DNA of 64,000 bases from Hericium rajendrae (GCA_033439255.1 CM065890.1:744001-808000), one strand, 5' to 3'; shown: positions 48,533-60,160, numbered from the stretch's first letter. Numbers and translations: made by a program. Notes: generated by a model from the letters alone, not told the origin.

Positions 48533-49797
48533 TTAACTTGACTTGGGCTTGCGGGAGATGACGAGGTACATAGGCGTGAAGAGCTACCAGAAGTATGAGC
48601 AACAGCCAGAAGCACCAGAGAACAACCGCAACGCACCTTAGTCTGACCGCCGCGGACCAGCGAGTCGCCCGCAACCTTCAGCGCCTCGCCGACGTCGTAC
48701 GTGCCCTTGGGAATCAGGCCCACGCGCTCCATCGCCCAGATCGCATTGTGCGTCACGAGCTTGCCGCTCCAGCTCATCCGCCAGACGGTGAACAGGTCCC
48801 ACAGCGTCTGCGCCTTGCGGATGTCGCCCTCGAGCGGGTAGTACCACGGCACGGCGTCCGGGCGCTCCGCGAGGTCCTCCTCGTGCTCGATCTCGAAGCC
48901 GACGGTCTTGAGCGCCTCGCGCGCCTTCGCGAGCGGCCGCATCTCGGGGATGCCGTTGCCGAACTCGATTTCGTGCGCGAGGGCCTTGTGGGAGGGGATC
49001 GAGGGGTCCCAGGCGTCGGTCATGCACCATTCGTAGACACCGAACTGTGAGGGACATAAGTGTGAGGTATGCGGATGACGGGGGATGAATGACGTACGAC
49101 GCCTCCTGGCTTCAGGACCTTCATGATTTCACCGTAGACACCTTCCCACGTAGGTGCGTGCACAGTCGCCTCAATGGCGTAAACTACACGCCTAAATGAG
49201 CAATCGTCGGCCTAAAATAAGACAGATGTACACACCCGCATCAAACGAGTTCTCGCCGAACTGCTCCGAGAGCTTCATGAAGTCACCCTTCACAAATTGG
49301 ACCTGCCCCTCAAGGCCCGCCTTCTTCGTGTACTTGCGCGCGCGGCCGATCTGGAAGTCGTTGTTGTTGAGCCCAACGATGTTCACGTCCGCGAAGCGCG
49401 CGATCTCGCGCGCGGGCCCGCCGACGCCGCAGCCGACGTCGAGCACGCGCATGCCCGGGCGCAGCACCATCTGCGACGCGAGGTAGTGCTCGTGGCGCGC
49501 GAGTGACGCCACGAAGGACTCGCCCGGGTAGAAGCGCGAGAAGTGGAAGGACTGCGCCCAGCCGTACTCGTACAGCTCGGTTGCGCCGTCGTAGTAGCCT
49601 GTGACGTGGATGATGAGTTATATTCGGAATGGGGGAGTGGGAGAGGGCGCACCGTTGACGACGTCGGTGTAGCTGTCGACACGGTTGTCGGTGTCGTTTT
49701 GCTTCTCCTTGTTCATGTCCTTCTGCCAGAAGGCAGTGTAGTTTTCGATGCGGTCGCCGACACGGCCATCCTGAGCAGGAGCGGGAGCGGGAGACAT
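48533..49797 (-). CDS. ERG6: Sterol 24-C-methyltransferase
   Basis: Methylates C-24 of the sterol side chain with S-adenosylmethionine, a step of ergosterol synthesis at the ER and lipid droplets. The spliced protein has about 345 residues, slightly shorter than the yeast enzyme. Sterol-binding region I is [19 protein letters not shown] at residues 58-76. The SAM motif I is [17 protein letters not shown] from residue 101. Then come [18 protein letters not shown] and [10 protein letters not shown], the conserved signature around the catalytic site, and [17 protein letters not shown]. The C-terminal half has [10 protein letters not shown] and [11 protein letters not shown]. The end [13 protein letters not shown] is typical. 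Intron 1 lies after VVN near 49655, and later introns split SFDAVYAIEA, PGGVFGVYEW and GGQTKLFTP. A CATAAAAG element lies about 145 bases upstream. Identification is clear. Confidence 0.97.
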
Positions 49798-51551
49798 TGT
49801 CCCTGCAGGTCATACGGCCGTCAGCGATGGTCAGTCGTGCTTGGGGGCAGAGACTCACTTAGATACGAATGAAAGAGAGACGGGGAAGGAAATGAGGAAG
49901 GAAACGAAGGGACGGTGAGAACGAGTGGAACAAGTCGGACGACTTTTATGAGTGTTGGTCCACTTTCAAAAATCAGCTCATAGGAGACGTTTACTCAATG
50001 CAGAAGGCCATTCGCACGCGCAATTACCTCCGCAGTTCAGCCACAGACGCGTTCGACGCGTCTTTCCTCTCACCACAGCGCGATCGAGGCTGCGCAGTTC
50101 AAATCACCCAATGTCATACGATCTACCCCATCAATTGTGCCTTCTACTCGACCTACTTAACGAAGAAAAGTCCACCCACAATGTGAAATCGGGCGACGTG
50201 CTACTTCAGCTTCCCCAGCGGCCCGGCGTGTCATCCATTTTTTGTTCGTAAACCCTGATGCGTCATGTTGGCGGACCATCGCAGCGACGCAGTCTCACAG
50301 GTGGAAGGTGAGTAGTAGTGACGGCTCTACGAAGTTGTGTCATAGGCGCATTACTCACCTCAGGAACACCTGTCGGTATATCAAGCTTCAAGAGGCCAAT
50401 TCTTACAATACAATCGCGGTGTGTGAACCCTGCCAGAGGAACCCTTCGCGCGACCCGGGATGGCTCGACGGCAGCGGCGTTGATGTGGGCAAGAATCCGC
50501 ATTACGGAGCGATGCTCAGACTTCATTATCCCGAGGACCGGAAGGCTGACATCCACGCCATCATGAGAAGGTCCTACAGCGCGATATGTCCTTCCTGCGT
50601 CCCACCGCCATGAAAGCGTCATCCTCAAGCCCCAAGAAAAATTTTCTCGCCTGCTCGACAGGTGACCCTGACCTATATAATCCTTTGGAAGTTGTTAATC
50701 GGGACGAGACAGCATGCATCGTGATCAGCCTGAGCATGGAAAATGTCACTTTCTTTAACGGGCTAGGACAAAAGTGGCCACGACACATGTACTTAACGTC
50801 TGACTCCATGACAGTCAAGTCAGTCAGGACCGTACGCCCTCACTACGCCCTCTTGCGGAGCAGGGAAATGAGTCACGGCATGGTGCCAGACGCTTCTTGT
50901 GCCGCAACTACAGCTCCAATTTAGGCACCTCAGGCAGGATGACTGGTGTTCTTTGCCATACGGAGCGGTCCATGAAGAATCTTACTGTCTCCGCAGCACT
51001 GCCATGGCCTGCCGTTATGCTTCTCGAGGAACAAACGGTGCATAAGATATCGGCCTGGTGTGAAGATCTGATTAGACTCGAATCCGCACCTTTCAGTCCA
51101 GAAGCAGTTCGAAATGGTATTTCGACCATAGGATTACTGTACAGAAAACCATGTCCCGCAACAGTTAGTAGAGGACAGGGACCTGCGAGAAGGGTCATCA
51201 CATTCGCTGGCTTCAAAACAGTCCGCACGTGTGAGCTCGCCGGCACATCATATCCCATTCTGTATCCTAGGAATACAAGCCTAGACAAAGTGCACAGCCT
51301 CGACAGTAGCAGACATGCCCTTTCTCACCGAAAACACGCCGCATGGGCGCAGCTGAAGGGTGAAACGAGTCTTGTGTCGACGCCGCTACTTTGTGGAACC
51401 TCGTTCCGATTCATATCGAACACCGCCTCGCCACGATCATCTCTTGCTCTACCCAGATCGCAGTGACGCCGCGACAACGTTGTGCGCCACAACCATCCAC
51501 ATATAAGTCTCCCCCGCTCTCTACCCTCGCACCCCACCCCACGAACTTCGA
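49798..51551. other. Divergent spacer with unassigned ORFs
   Basis: The first 200 bases are the ERG6 promoter and leader. Minus-strand frames at 50263-50628 and 50908-51288, about 120 residues each, look partly protein-like, but I can neither link them by introns nor name a family. They may be relics of one decayed gene. Confidence 0.35.
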
Positions 51552-52315
51552 ATGCAAGTCGCCATGGCCCAGCCCGTCGCCTCGTCCTCGCGCCTCCCCA
51601 CCCCGCGCCCCGCTCCCCACACGCCTGCCCCGCTCCCCTCAACGCCCCCACCAACCACCACCCCCGACACCGCGCCCTCCCTCCCAGCCTCGCCCACGAC
51701 CCCCACCTCCCCGCGCCGCCTCCCGCTCGCCCTCCCCGACATCACATACCTCCTCACAAAGCTCCGCCGCAGCTCCGCCGGCAACACCCCGCCCCCGCCC
51801 CCGCCCCTCGCCTCGTCCTCCGGCCCATACGCCCTCACGCACAAAGCCCTCCGCGACACCGACCCCGCGGCCCGCGCAGATGCCGTGCTCGCGCACCGCA
51901 CGCTCTTCACATGCGAGCACGCCGTCGACGCGCGGCGCCTCCTCGCGTTCGTGCGCCAGCAGCTGCTCCAGCGCGCGCGCGACGGCGGCGCCGACGCGCT
52001 CGTTGACGAGCAGTGCGTCGCCCCCTCTCCACTCTGACCCAGCTGCTGACGATTCTCCTTGCTTCGTTTGCCAGGTGGACGTGCACGATCCGGCAGCCGA
52101 AGCAGAATACGTACCGCGTCCAGGTGCGCCCGCGCCTCTGCTGCTGCTTCCCGGGACCCGCGCGCTAACGCATGACATCATACCAGGTCGACTACTCGGC
52201 GCGCCCTGTGCGCTCGGGCGTCCCGGACGCGGGCAAGGTCGTCGCGCTCGGCAGGGCGGAGGGTATCCGCGGCGTCATGAACATTCTCGACCGCGAGGAG
52301 TACGAGGAGGCTTAG
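51552..52315 (+). CDS. Conserved-looking hypothetical protein
   Basis: Three exons (51552-52012, 52075-52123, 52187-52315) join in frame to 212 residues. The first 100 residues are rich in Pro, Thr and Ser and probably disordered. Then comes a helical part (ALTHKALRDTD, FTCEHAVDARRLLAFVRQQLLQRA), and a short beta-like end with TIRQPKQNTYRVQVDYSARP and GVMNILDREEYEEA. The tidy splice junctions that keep the frame, and the change from low complexity to regular structure, suggest a real gene. Start could also be the Met at 51564. I know no function. Convergent with HET-C. Confidence 0.6.
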
Positions 52316-52632
52316 ACTGCCCCGCCCAAATTTGGCCTTATTCTCCTTTTTTGCTCGCCCGGTCACCTCTGTACACATAGTGCCCCATACCCGATATCCT
52401 GCGACTCTCGAATTCCCGTAGACCATTCCACGTTCCGCTCCTCAAAATGCCTTCTTTCCGTGTACCATAGTCTTAGTAGTATACACCACCATCCCTATTC
52501 CCGTGTACGTACATCACATCCGGCCCGCCTTCACATGTACCAAATATCATTCTTCGTCCCGTCATACACATGCTTCAAATACAAGTTCATTCTTCTGTTC
52601 GTTCTGTTCTACCACACCCCTTCAACCTCCAT
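52316..52632. other. Convergent spacer, hypothetical gene / HET-C
   Basis: About 317 AT-rich bases with both 3' UTRs; nothing else is seen. Confidence 0.5.
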
Positions 52633-55600
52633 TCAATACCGATACGAATCGTACCCCGGCTGCGCGCTCGGAAACCCGCCCGCGTCGGGATTATACGAGC
52701 TCCCGCCAGGCGGCGGCGGCGCGCCGTACGCCTGGGTGTACCCCGCGCTCTCGTACGGCATGCCCATGTAGGACTGCGGCGGGCCGCCTGGGGGACCTGG
52801 GGGGCCACCTGGATATGAGGACTGTGGCGCGCCGGGGTATGAAGACTGGGAATGCGCCGGCGGCGGTCCGCCTGGGTATGACGACGGGGGTCCACCGGGG
52901 TAACTTGACGGTGGCCCACCTGGGTAACTCGACTGCTGTGCACCGGGGTAGGATGATTGAGGCGGCGGGCCGCCGGGGTAGGACGACTGTGGTCCGCCGG
53001 GGTAGCTCGACTGGCCGGGATATGCCTGCGGGGGGCTCTCCCGCCCGTGACGGTGCTCGTGGTGTCCGTGCTCATGGCGTCCATGCGCGGGCGGGGCGCC
53101 CTCTCCAGGGAATACGGGCCGCGGGGGCGGGGGCGGCCTCGCGCCCTCGCCGTAGTAGTCGCCCGGCTCGTCCGTGCGCCGCGGCCCGCCCGGCGGGGGC
53201 GCATATCCCCGCTCGCCGCAGCGCCAACGCCAACGCCCGTCCCTTCATATCCACCCGGCGCATACGCCCCCGGTACGTCACGCCTTCCGAAGCCCGGCAT
53301 GCCGCCCCCGAGCCCAGGTATGCCACCGCCGCTCCCGCCGCCGGCGCCGCCAAGGAGCCCCTGCGCCTGCTGCAGGAGCGGGAGCCCGGCGAGGAAGCCC
53401 TGCGCCTCGTGCGCCTCGTGCGCGGCGAACGAGCCCTGCGACGCGGGCGCGCCACCCTCGCCGGAGAGGCGGATGTTCTCGTGGTTGCGCACGGCGGCCT
53501 TGCTCAGGCGCCGCAGAATCTCGGACTCCTTGTGCCCGAGGGCCTGCGTCCAGGTCTGTATGTACCCGAGCATCTCGTTCTGGATGGGCGTGTTCGGGCT
53601 GAAATCTGGGTGGAAGCTGCGGGAGGGGTCAGTGGTTGAGGAGGGACGGGATAGGGGTGGACGTACAGGCAGGAGAGGACGTCCTCTGTGACGGAGTGCA
53701 CGTTGATGTTGTTGTCATCCCAGGCTTTGGTGACAAGACCGACAGTATGTTTCTGGACGCAGACACGTTGTTACGAGAGGGCAGTCGGTGAGACACAAAT
53801 GTGGACCTACGACAATGATTCTAGCAAGGTGTCCCGCCGGCTCATTGAGGATCAGGTTCTAAGAATTTCAGATGCGGGTGAACACTTTGAAGCGTAAAAC
53901 AAGTGGACCAACTCACGAAGTGATCTTTGCTCAGGAAGGAATGGGTAGGATCCGACTAGACACCACCGCGAATAAATCCCACATGTCTGCGTTCTTATGA
54001 AAAATAGCAAACTTACCGCTCTAGGATCGTTGAAAACCTGGCCGAGGTGTAGTTAGACATACTCTTCTGCCCTCTTGTGCCTCAAGAACCGCAACGTACC
54101 TCGTACTGATCATGCGTATTGATGACCTCTCCCGACGCAGTCATGAGTTGCGTACTCGCAGTCTGCATAATGGGCTTCAAGAACGGCTATCCACCCAAAC
54201 GCATCAGCATCTACGGACTAGACTGCTCGCTAAAACGCACCTCAAGCGTCGTAAAGACGAACACTGTGCATATGACATGAGGGCTTTGCGCAGACAATCG
54301 ACCAAATGACCACGTACCGGAGATCGAGTCCATGAGCTTCTCAATGAGCGGCCCCAGACCCGGGATCTTCTCTGTACATCACAGATCAGACCCAACGCAA
54401 CAGAGACCAAACCCACACTCACCAATCGTCTTCTCAATCTTCTTCGCCACTGCACCAACCCATCAACACAACACCCCCACAAAAAACCAGCTCACGCACC
54501 TGAATCGCGGAAGCTGAGCACCTGCCACAGCACGGCGTGCAGCTCCTGCGGGCTCATGTCCTCGGGGCGCTTCCCGCCGCCGAGCCCCTGCCCCTGCGCG
54601 CGGATGCGCTCGACGCCCTCCATGTCGCGCCGCGTCTCGCCGTCCGCGCCGCCCGGGAGCTTGAAGAGCAGGTCGCGCACCGTGTCCGCGGGCGAGGGGC
54701 CGCCGGGGCCGCGGGTGGTGGACCTGGCCTTTGCGGAGGACATGGCGCGGTTCAGGTCTGAGACGGAGGCCTGGGATTTGAGGTTGCATGAGTGAGAGGC
54801 GGAGAGGCGGGATGGAAGAGGGACACTTACTTCGCTCTGCATTCGCGTACGCATTTGGGGTGCTGGTCAGGGATGCACTACCCATTTGCAGACGGGAGAA
54901 ACGTACGATGTGGTCCGTGGCCTCTAGAGCAGCGTGTCAGCGTGATGAAGCACACAACAGACGCGCGATCATGCACCTCCGAGCAAACTATGTATGAAAT
55001 CACTCCCGCCAAACGTGCCCGTTACAAGCGGCGCAACATACTGCCCATGCGGCGCCTGCACGCGCACCGAATCGCCAACATGCGTGAACACATCGCGATG
55101 CCCGAGCTTCACGAGCGCGAGTTCGCAGAAGTTCGAGTGCGCGGGGAAGTCCTCCAGCGTATGCAGCTGCGGAACATCAATGTCGGACGAGGCGAGAAGT
55201 GGAGGGGCGGGGGTACGTACGGCCTGGCCGAGGAGGCGGTACGCCTCGTATTCGTCCTGCTTGCGGCCCTGCGCGCGGTGCTGCCGCCCGATGTGGATGC
55301 AGTGCTCGAGCGTGCGGCGCACGAGCGCCTTGGACGTGTCCCAGCCGCCATTTTCTGCAAACGTAAGTACGCTTCCAAGTGCAGAGATAGAGAGGACGGA
55401 CCATTGGCGATGTAGTTCTTTATGCCGGTGCGCGGGTCGATCTCGATTTCGCGTGGCTGCGGAAGGCGGGTCAGATGCTGCCTACATATATGCGCGGGGA
55501 GATACGCACGTCGACGGGTCCTCGGAGTCGCGGGTCGTATTTGCGCGCGTCTTCGCCTTCCCCATAGCCTTTCGGGTTGTCGATGTGTTCGGTCTGTGCA

Positions 55601-56416
55601 TATGCTCAGCGATACCATCATATCGGCATGAAAGAACGGCGCACGCACGGGGAGATAGACGCCCAACCTTTCTTGTGTCACTTCAAATTCATTCGTTGCA
55701 TAGCCGTGGGCCTGTGAGGTCTCGCAAGTTCGCACAGGATTGATAAAGCCAATTATTCTGTAACGCACGAGGAAGCCAAGAGCCATGCAAAGGTTGAGGA
55801 TGGTCTAAAGGCCACTTAGCATTTCCGACCCAATAAACAATGTAGATATGTTTTCGCATACCTGAAGAGGTAGCTTCTTCAGACCGGCGATATCGACAGC
55901 CTGCAGAATCATCAGTTTTCAACGCCGCTACAGTGCACGCGCTGAGAACCTACCTGACTATAATCCCGCAGCCAATTTCTTCACCGCACCATCAGCACTT
56001 CCCCGCAGAATAAATACACCTCGAAAAGACGCACCCAAAGTACACCCGCTTGATGTCCAGCCCGCCAAACTTGGACCCGCCCCGGCCGATCAGCGAACTG
56101 AGCGCAAACCCGCCCGCAGCACCCTTCTTCAAGAGCTCGGACAGCGTGTCCTCCTACAAACCAGTCAGCGCCTTATCATCCCGCAAAATAATCAAACTCG
56201 CAAACGCACGATATCACCATGCCGGAACGCACGGCCCTCCATGTACGCGTATCTGCGTACATCGTTTAATGGCGAGTGAGACGGTAGGGTAAAGAGAAGG
56301 GGGACGCACGAGGGGATGTTGCCCGCGCCGAAAGCGTGCACACCATGCCCCGGGAGGCAGACGACGAGCACGACGAGGCAGAGCAGGAGAAACGACGGCG
56401 GAGCGTGCACGGGCAT
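52633..56416 (-). CDS. het-C: HET-C family protein
   Basis: Homolog of Neurospora HET-C, whose alleles decide heterokaryon compatibility; relatives occur as TinC in Aspergillus. Function in basidiomycetes is not settled. Many small exons join to roughly 800 residues. The N-terminal signal peptide (LLLCLVVLVVCLPGHGVHAF) leads into AFGAGNIPS, the hallmark start of mature HET-C. Family blocks follow in order: FRHGDIEDTLSELLKKG, KRVYFGNWLRDYSQAVD, LGFLAHGYATNEFEVTQERLG, GIKNYIAN, LHTLEDFPAHSNFCELAL, PLVTGTFGGSDF, FRDSVAKKIE, then FLSKDHFNLILNEPAGHLAR and FHPDFSPNTPI. The tail after about 53230 is rich in Pro, Gly and Tyr with eight SSYPG units and ends QPGYDSYRY. Neurospora HET-C also has a Gly-rich tail. 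One intron (donor GTACCG near 53275) is needed to pass from the GRRD frame to the tail frame. Extracytoplasmic or cell-surface location is inferred from the signal peptide. Confidence 0.9.
52790..53040 (-). repeat. SSYPG-unit repeat in the HET-C tail
   Basis: Eight units of SSYPG followed by GP, GPP, AQ or AP, spaced 8-13 residues apart. The DNA units are similar and tandem, so length variation between alleles is expected. Confidence 0.8.
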
Positions 56417-56815
56417 ACTTCAAGATCGACTGCGCGTCGCGGTGTTTCGTTAATCTGTTCTACAAAGAAAATTGCGAGGATGTTAGAGGGATATGTACGA
56501 TATGTACACGGACGATGGCAAGATGGGAGAGAGGAAGAAGAGAAGAAACGATATCTGGGGTCTGGCGCGTCGAGGCGGTGATCTGAGCTCGCGCGCTCAG
56601 ACGCGCCAAGACAAAGCCCTGAGGGTATGAATGTCGTCACTCCCCGAGACGCCCGGGGCGGTGTCCTCGATCCCAGGATCCATAGCCCGTAGGCAGACAC
56701 TTAGACAAAATCCTGAGAACACACCATTGATGCACACGCAGAGCAAATGCAGACAGTATATTAATTTTCACCAACACACAATACACTCCGAAGTCCAACC
56801 GACACGCCCCGCACT
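56417..56815. other. Spacer, HET-C promoter / G3BP-like 3' end
   Basis: These 399 bases must hold the HET-C promoter and the 3' UTR of the G3BP-like gene, both read on the minus strand. A pyrimidine-rich stretch (minus strand) lies near 56520-56560. No gene is seen. Confidence 0.5.
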
Positions 56816-58396
56816 CTACTTCGGCCCCATCCCCCGCCCGCGCCCCGCGCCGCCCCGTCCTCTAAACCCGCCGCGCTCCCCATTCACCGGCGCGCCCCCG
56901 CGCGGCCTGCTCACCGGCCGCTCGCCGCGCTCCTTGCGCGTCTCCACCGTGATGCGCGCGGGCATCGCCTCGCCGACGTCGACGCGGATCCCGCCCTCGC
57001 CGCCGGACGCGATTGGCAGCGACGCGACGATCGCGCGGCGCGCGGCGTCGAGCGTCGTGAACTCGAGGAACGCGCACGCCTTGGAGCGCACGATCTCGAG
57101 CTCCTTGATCGGCCCGAAGCGCGTCGTGAGCGTGTGGCGCAGCGCGGCGTCCGGGACGTTCTCCTGCACGGACTGCAACATCGATCTCAGCACCCAAATT
57201 AACATCACATAAAAGAAGAGGTAACGTACCTTGACGAAGCACTGAGCAGTCGCCACGCTTTGCGCCGCGGCGAGGGCGGGGCTGGCTTGCGCCTGCGGGC
57301 CGGGATGCGCGCGCGCAGGGCTTGGGGGGACGGGCGCGGACGTGCTCGGTGCGGGCGCTTCGCTCGTGCCGCGCGAGTCTGTCGCGACCGCCGCGCCCCA
57401 CTTCTTCGAGTTGGCCGCCGCGAGATTCGCCCACGTCTTTGGGGCGGCAGGAGCAGGAGCGGGTGCGGGTGCGGGCGAAACAGCGGGAGCGGGGGAGGCA
57501 GGGACGGGCGCTGGTGTCGGGGCCGGAGAGGGAGATACGGCGGGAGCAGGGGCGGGAACAGGTGTCACGGGCTTCTCGACCACAGGAGCGGGTGCAGGCG
57601 CCACCTCGGGCTCCTTGTGCTCAGCGTGGCCGTTCATCTGCACGGGCTCCTCTGGAATGGGCTCGGGTGCAGGGACGGGCGCGGGCTCCTCAACGGGGGC
57701 AGGAGCGGGCGCGGGCACAGGAGCAGGTGAAGGCGCTTTGACTGGGGCAGCTGGAACCGGCGCAGGCTCCGGAACGGGTTCGGGCGCAGGCTCCTCGACC
57801 AGGGCAGTGGGAACGGGCTCCGGCGCGGAGACGACGGGCGCAGCGGCGGGTGCGGGCGCGGTCGCGGCCTCCTCGACCTCCGCGCCGTCTTCGCTCTCGA
57901 CGCCCTCCTCCTTCAGGAAGCGGAAGATGTCGTTGAGGACGAAGTACCCGTTCGGCTGCTCCGCGAGGAAGAACGTCTGCACGAACTTGCGCCATGGCTC
58001 GCCGCGGTTCGACATCTCGCCGATAACCTGGATGATGATGCCGCCGTTGGCGGAGGACTGCGCGTCGACGGAGTGGATGAAGACTTTGCAGTCCTCGAAG
58101 CCGATGGACGTGATTTTGTTGTGGATTTCCTGCACAACCCACGCGACGTCAGCGAAAAAGGGGTCATAATGAAGAGGAAAACTGGGACGCACCTGCTGGC
58201 CGAAACATGGCTTCCCATCCTCGCCCTCGGTGCCGTGAATGAACGTGGAAGATTTCGTGTAGAAACAGTGCAGGCGGTTGGGATGTTTATTTACAAACGT
58301 ATAGTACTGGGGCACGAATTGCCACCCCACCTCGGAAGGAATGACATTGCTGTGGATCGACTGAGATTCGGACGCAGGAACGTTGGTATTCGTCAT
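56816..58396 (-). CDS. G3BP-like NTF2 and RRM protein
   Basis: Relative of G3BP/Rasputin and yeast Bre5, proteins that join ubiquitin proteases and RNA and form stress granules. Three exons, with introns near 58127-58191 and 57175-57230, give about 487 residues. The NTF2-like domain covers residues 15-140 (PSEVGWQFVPQYYTFVNKHP, FIHSVDAQSSANGGIIIQVIG, FFLAEQPNGYFVLNDIFRFL). A very long linker rich in Ala, Pro, Val and Glu follows, mostly built of APAP and PVPA units. A single RRM (FVKSVQENVPDAALRHTL, CAFLEFTTLDAARRAI) comes near the end, then an RGG/RGRG tail, as in G3BP. Both introns are free of in-frame stops, so the unspliced frame also stays open. The frame continues upstream to 58603, but MTNTNVPAS matches the start expected just before the NTF2 domain. 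Family call is firm; the partner protease is not known. Confidence 0.92.
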   Translation of the reverse strand: MTNTNVPASESQSIHSNVIPSEVGWQFVPQYYTFVNKHPNRLHCFYTKSSTFIHGTEGEDGKPCFGQQVRPSFPLHYDPFFADVAWVVQEIHNKITSIGFEDCKVFIHSVDAQSSANGGIIIQVIGEMSNRGEPWRKFVQTFFLAEQPNGYFVLNDIFRFLKEEGVESEDGAEVEEAATAPAPAAAPVVSAPEPVPTALVEEPAPEPVPEPAPVPAAPVKAPSPAPVPAPAPAPVEEPAPVPAPEPIPEEPVQMNGHAEHKEPEVAPAPAPVVEKPVTPVPAPAPAVSPSPAPTPAPVPASPAPAVSPAPAPAPAPAAPKTWANLAAANSKKWGAAVATDSRGTSEAPAPSTSAPVPPSPARAHPGPQAQASPALAAAQSVATAQCFVKVRYLFFYVMLIWVLRSMLQSVQENVPDAALRHTLTTRFGPIKELEIVRSKACAFLEFTTLDAARRAIVASLPIASGGEGGIRVDVGEAMPARITVETRKERGERPVSRPRGGAPVNGERGGFRGRGGAGRGRGMGPK

Positions 58397-59330
58397 AATG
58401 CTGGGGGTGACGAAGGCGGGGCGTGAGTGGGCGTGGGGCTGTGTAAGCGTTGGGCACTGACCAAGTGAGAACGAAACAGGTCTAGGAGTGATACAAACGT
58501 GCAGAGCAGGATATGGAGCCGCGAGAACGTGAGCGTTGCGAGAGAAGGAGGAGAAGGAGGACGACGAGGACGACAAGTCAACAGAGCAGGTCACCTCTGA
58601 CAAACTTTCTCAATGTCCTCTCCGCCACAAACACGGCATTTCCCGTACCGGCGCTCATCCAACCCCCTCTTGTCGCGGCAGTCCATCAGTGGGTGTGGGC
58701 GACCTAGGACCTAGCTGAGTTCGAAACCTAACGGAGTTCGAAACTCGGCGGCACCTCGCGAGACTCTTGTACAGTCGATGATATCTCGCTCAAATGTCAT
58801 TCATTTCAGTCAAAATAAGCTCGAAAATTCTCTGAACAGGAAATGTTATACATGCGCTTAATTACATGTGATACGCAGCTATTCAGCGACAAACGACAAG
58901 ATGAAAGTTTGTCTTCGGAGGCGAAGACCTAGCGGAGTCCAAAAGGGTTCCCACGATTTAATTGCAAGACTTCGTACGAGAAGATGTGCGGGTGCCGTCG
59001 AAAAGGTGCATCTCGAGCCGCCCCAGGTAATTCAATAAATGAAGCTTGAGAGTATATTACTGTATGGCATATTATGATTGCTTTAAAATTGGAGATCAGG
59101 CTATGCTTCAGTGAGAATGTAGCATGAAAAGTTGAGCATACTAAGTACACATGGTACCCGCATTGAAATTGGCCCGAAGGGGCCCGAAAAAATCAGTGGT
59201 CTTTGGGAGTGAGCGGGCTTCAGAATATGTCAGATCATCTCCTAGCATTATAGCTTCTTAGTTGCTGGACAGCTAGTGTACTCTGTATGATGCATTCGTG
59301 AACAAATCCTGCTGCAGAACATTAATTACA
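58397..59330. other. G3BP-like promoter and unassigned spacer
   Basis: The first 200 bases are leader and promoter. Around 58728-58750 GAGTTCGAAAC occurs twice within 19 bases. Beyond 58800 the sequence becomes AT-rich, with no ORF of note. Sequence near 59165-59190 (GGCCCGAAGGGGCCCGAAAA) resembles the inner end of the nearby inverted repeats. Confidence 0.4.
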
Positions 59331-59663
59331 TTGCCGCGCGAAGCGCAGCACATTCTACACCTCGAGCAACTTTTCGACAGTCTTTTTCATGTTCTCAAGT
59401 TGTGTGAAACTCGATGCGTCAATGTACGTCGACGCGACGAGTCCAAGATGCGACTGGCATACGGCAACCAGAGAGTCCATGGTTGGAGTTTCCCGCGCCG
59501 CGCGTCGCGCCACCGGATCGCTCGCACACCTTCAGCCTTTTGCTTCTTACTCTGCTTATTTCTGTGACTTGATGTGCCATTCTATGGCTCGATATATATG
59601 CTTAATTTATGTATAGCTGTTTTTACTGAAATTTTTGGCCCAAAATTGGCCTGTTTCTACCCG
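59331..59663 (+). repeat. Left arm of a 1.57-kb inverted-repeat structure
   Basis: The core 59458-59663 matches the reverse complement of 60670-60874 at roughly 87% identity by eye. The GCCGCGCGAAGCGC element at the outer end, 59333-59350, also has a partner at 60882-60898. About 100 bases between that element and the core exist only in the left arm. Confidence 0.85.
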
Positions 59664-59923
59664 GGCATCACAGAAAATTGCTTTACATGTACCTTGAGTT
59701 GCATCCTTATGTTCATCGACAATTTTGCTTGTATGACCAGGCATGATATAGGGCGATCAGCCGCGAGCAGTCCGATAGAATGCAGGTGTGCCCATGGTGC
59801 ATGCATAGCTTCAATGTTGCAAAGGAAGTATGTGAAGATAGTCATCCATTAAGAGGAAAAAAATTGTTATTCAGTAAATTTACCCATGGTCCAGAGTATA
59901 CACACTCAACACCCACGTATGCC

Positions 59924-60160
59924 TCAATACGCCAACAACATGCCCTCATCCCCGAGGAAGCGCTCCGCAATAAACCACCCCATGTCCTTCCTGCTCACCA
60001 TGTACCCATCCTTCACTGCCGTGTCGCCCGCTGCATGCACGCGCACTGCGCCCGCACCCTTCGCTTCTGCGTGGCATTTCCCGTCTGTCAGCAGCGCAGA
60101 CCGCACAACGACGCGTCGACCACGTGCGTCGGCACGCGCACCTCCCACCCGCCCGGCAGC
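59924..60160 (-). pseudogene. Fragment of an NAD(P)-binding oxidoreductase
   Basis: A minus-strand frame reads SALLTDGKCHAEAKG, then VRVHAAGD and VSRKDMGWFIAERFL before a stop. This matches the C-terminal part of NmrA-like or flavin-reductase-like NAD(P)-binding proteins (LTDG.., then SRKDVAxFI). I find no N-terminal Rossmann motif GxxGxxG upstream in any frame, so only a piece is left. It sits between the two arms of the inverted repeat. The frame upstream of LTDG shifts relative to the reading WEVRVPTHV, which fits decay. Confidence 0.5.

Noticed and set aside
51391-52380. Forward ORF of 329 residues, Pro/Arg-rich
   Set aside because: It overlaps the three-exon hypothetical gene in another frame, runs through its introns and has a low-complexity composition.
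52503-53691. Large forward ORFs opposite the HET-C tail
   Set aside because: They are shadows of the GC-rich repeats; the minus strand has HET-C homology and splice sites.
57342-58169. Forward ORF of 275 residues rich in Gly and Ala
   Set aside because: It is the antisense shadow of the G3BP-like NTF2 domain and Ala-Pro linker; GC-rich repeats keep opposite frames open.
58397-58603. Upstream extension of the G3BP-like protein by 69 residues
   Set aside because: The extension is low complexity and the NTF2 domain starts directly after the Met at 58396.
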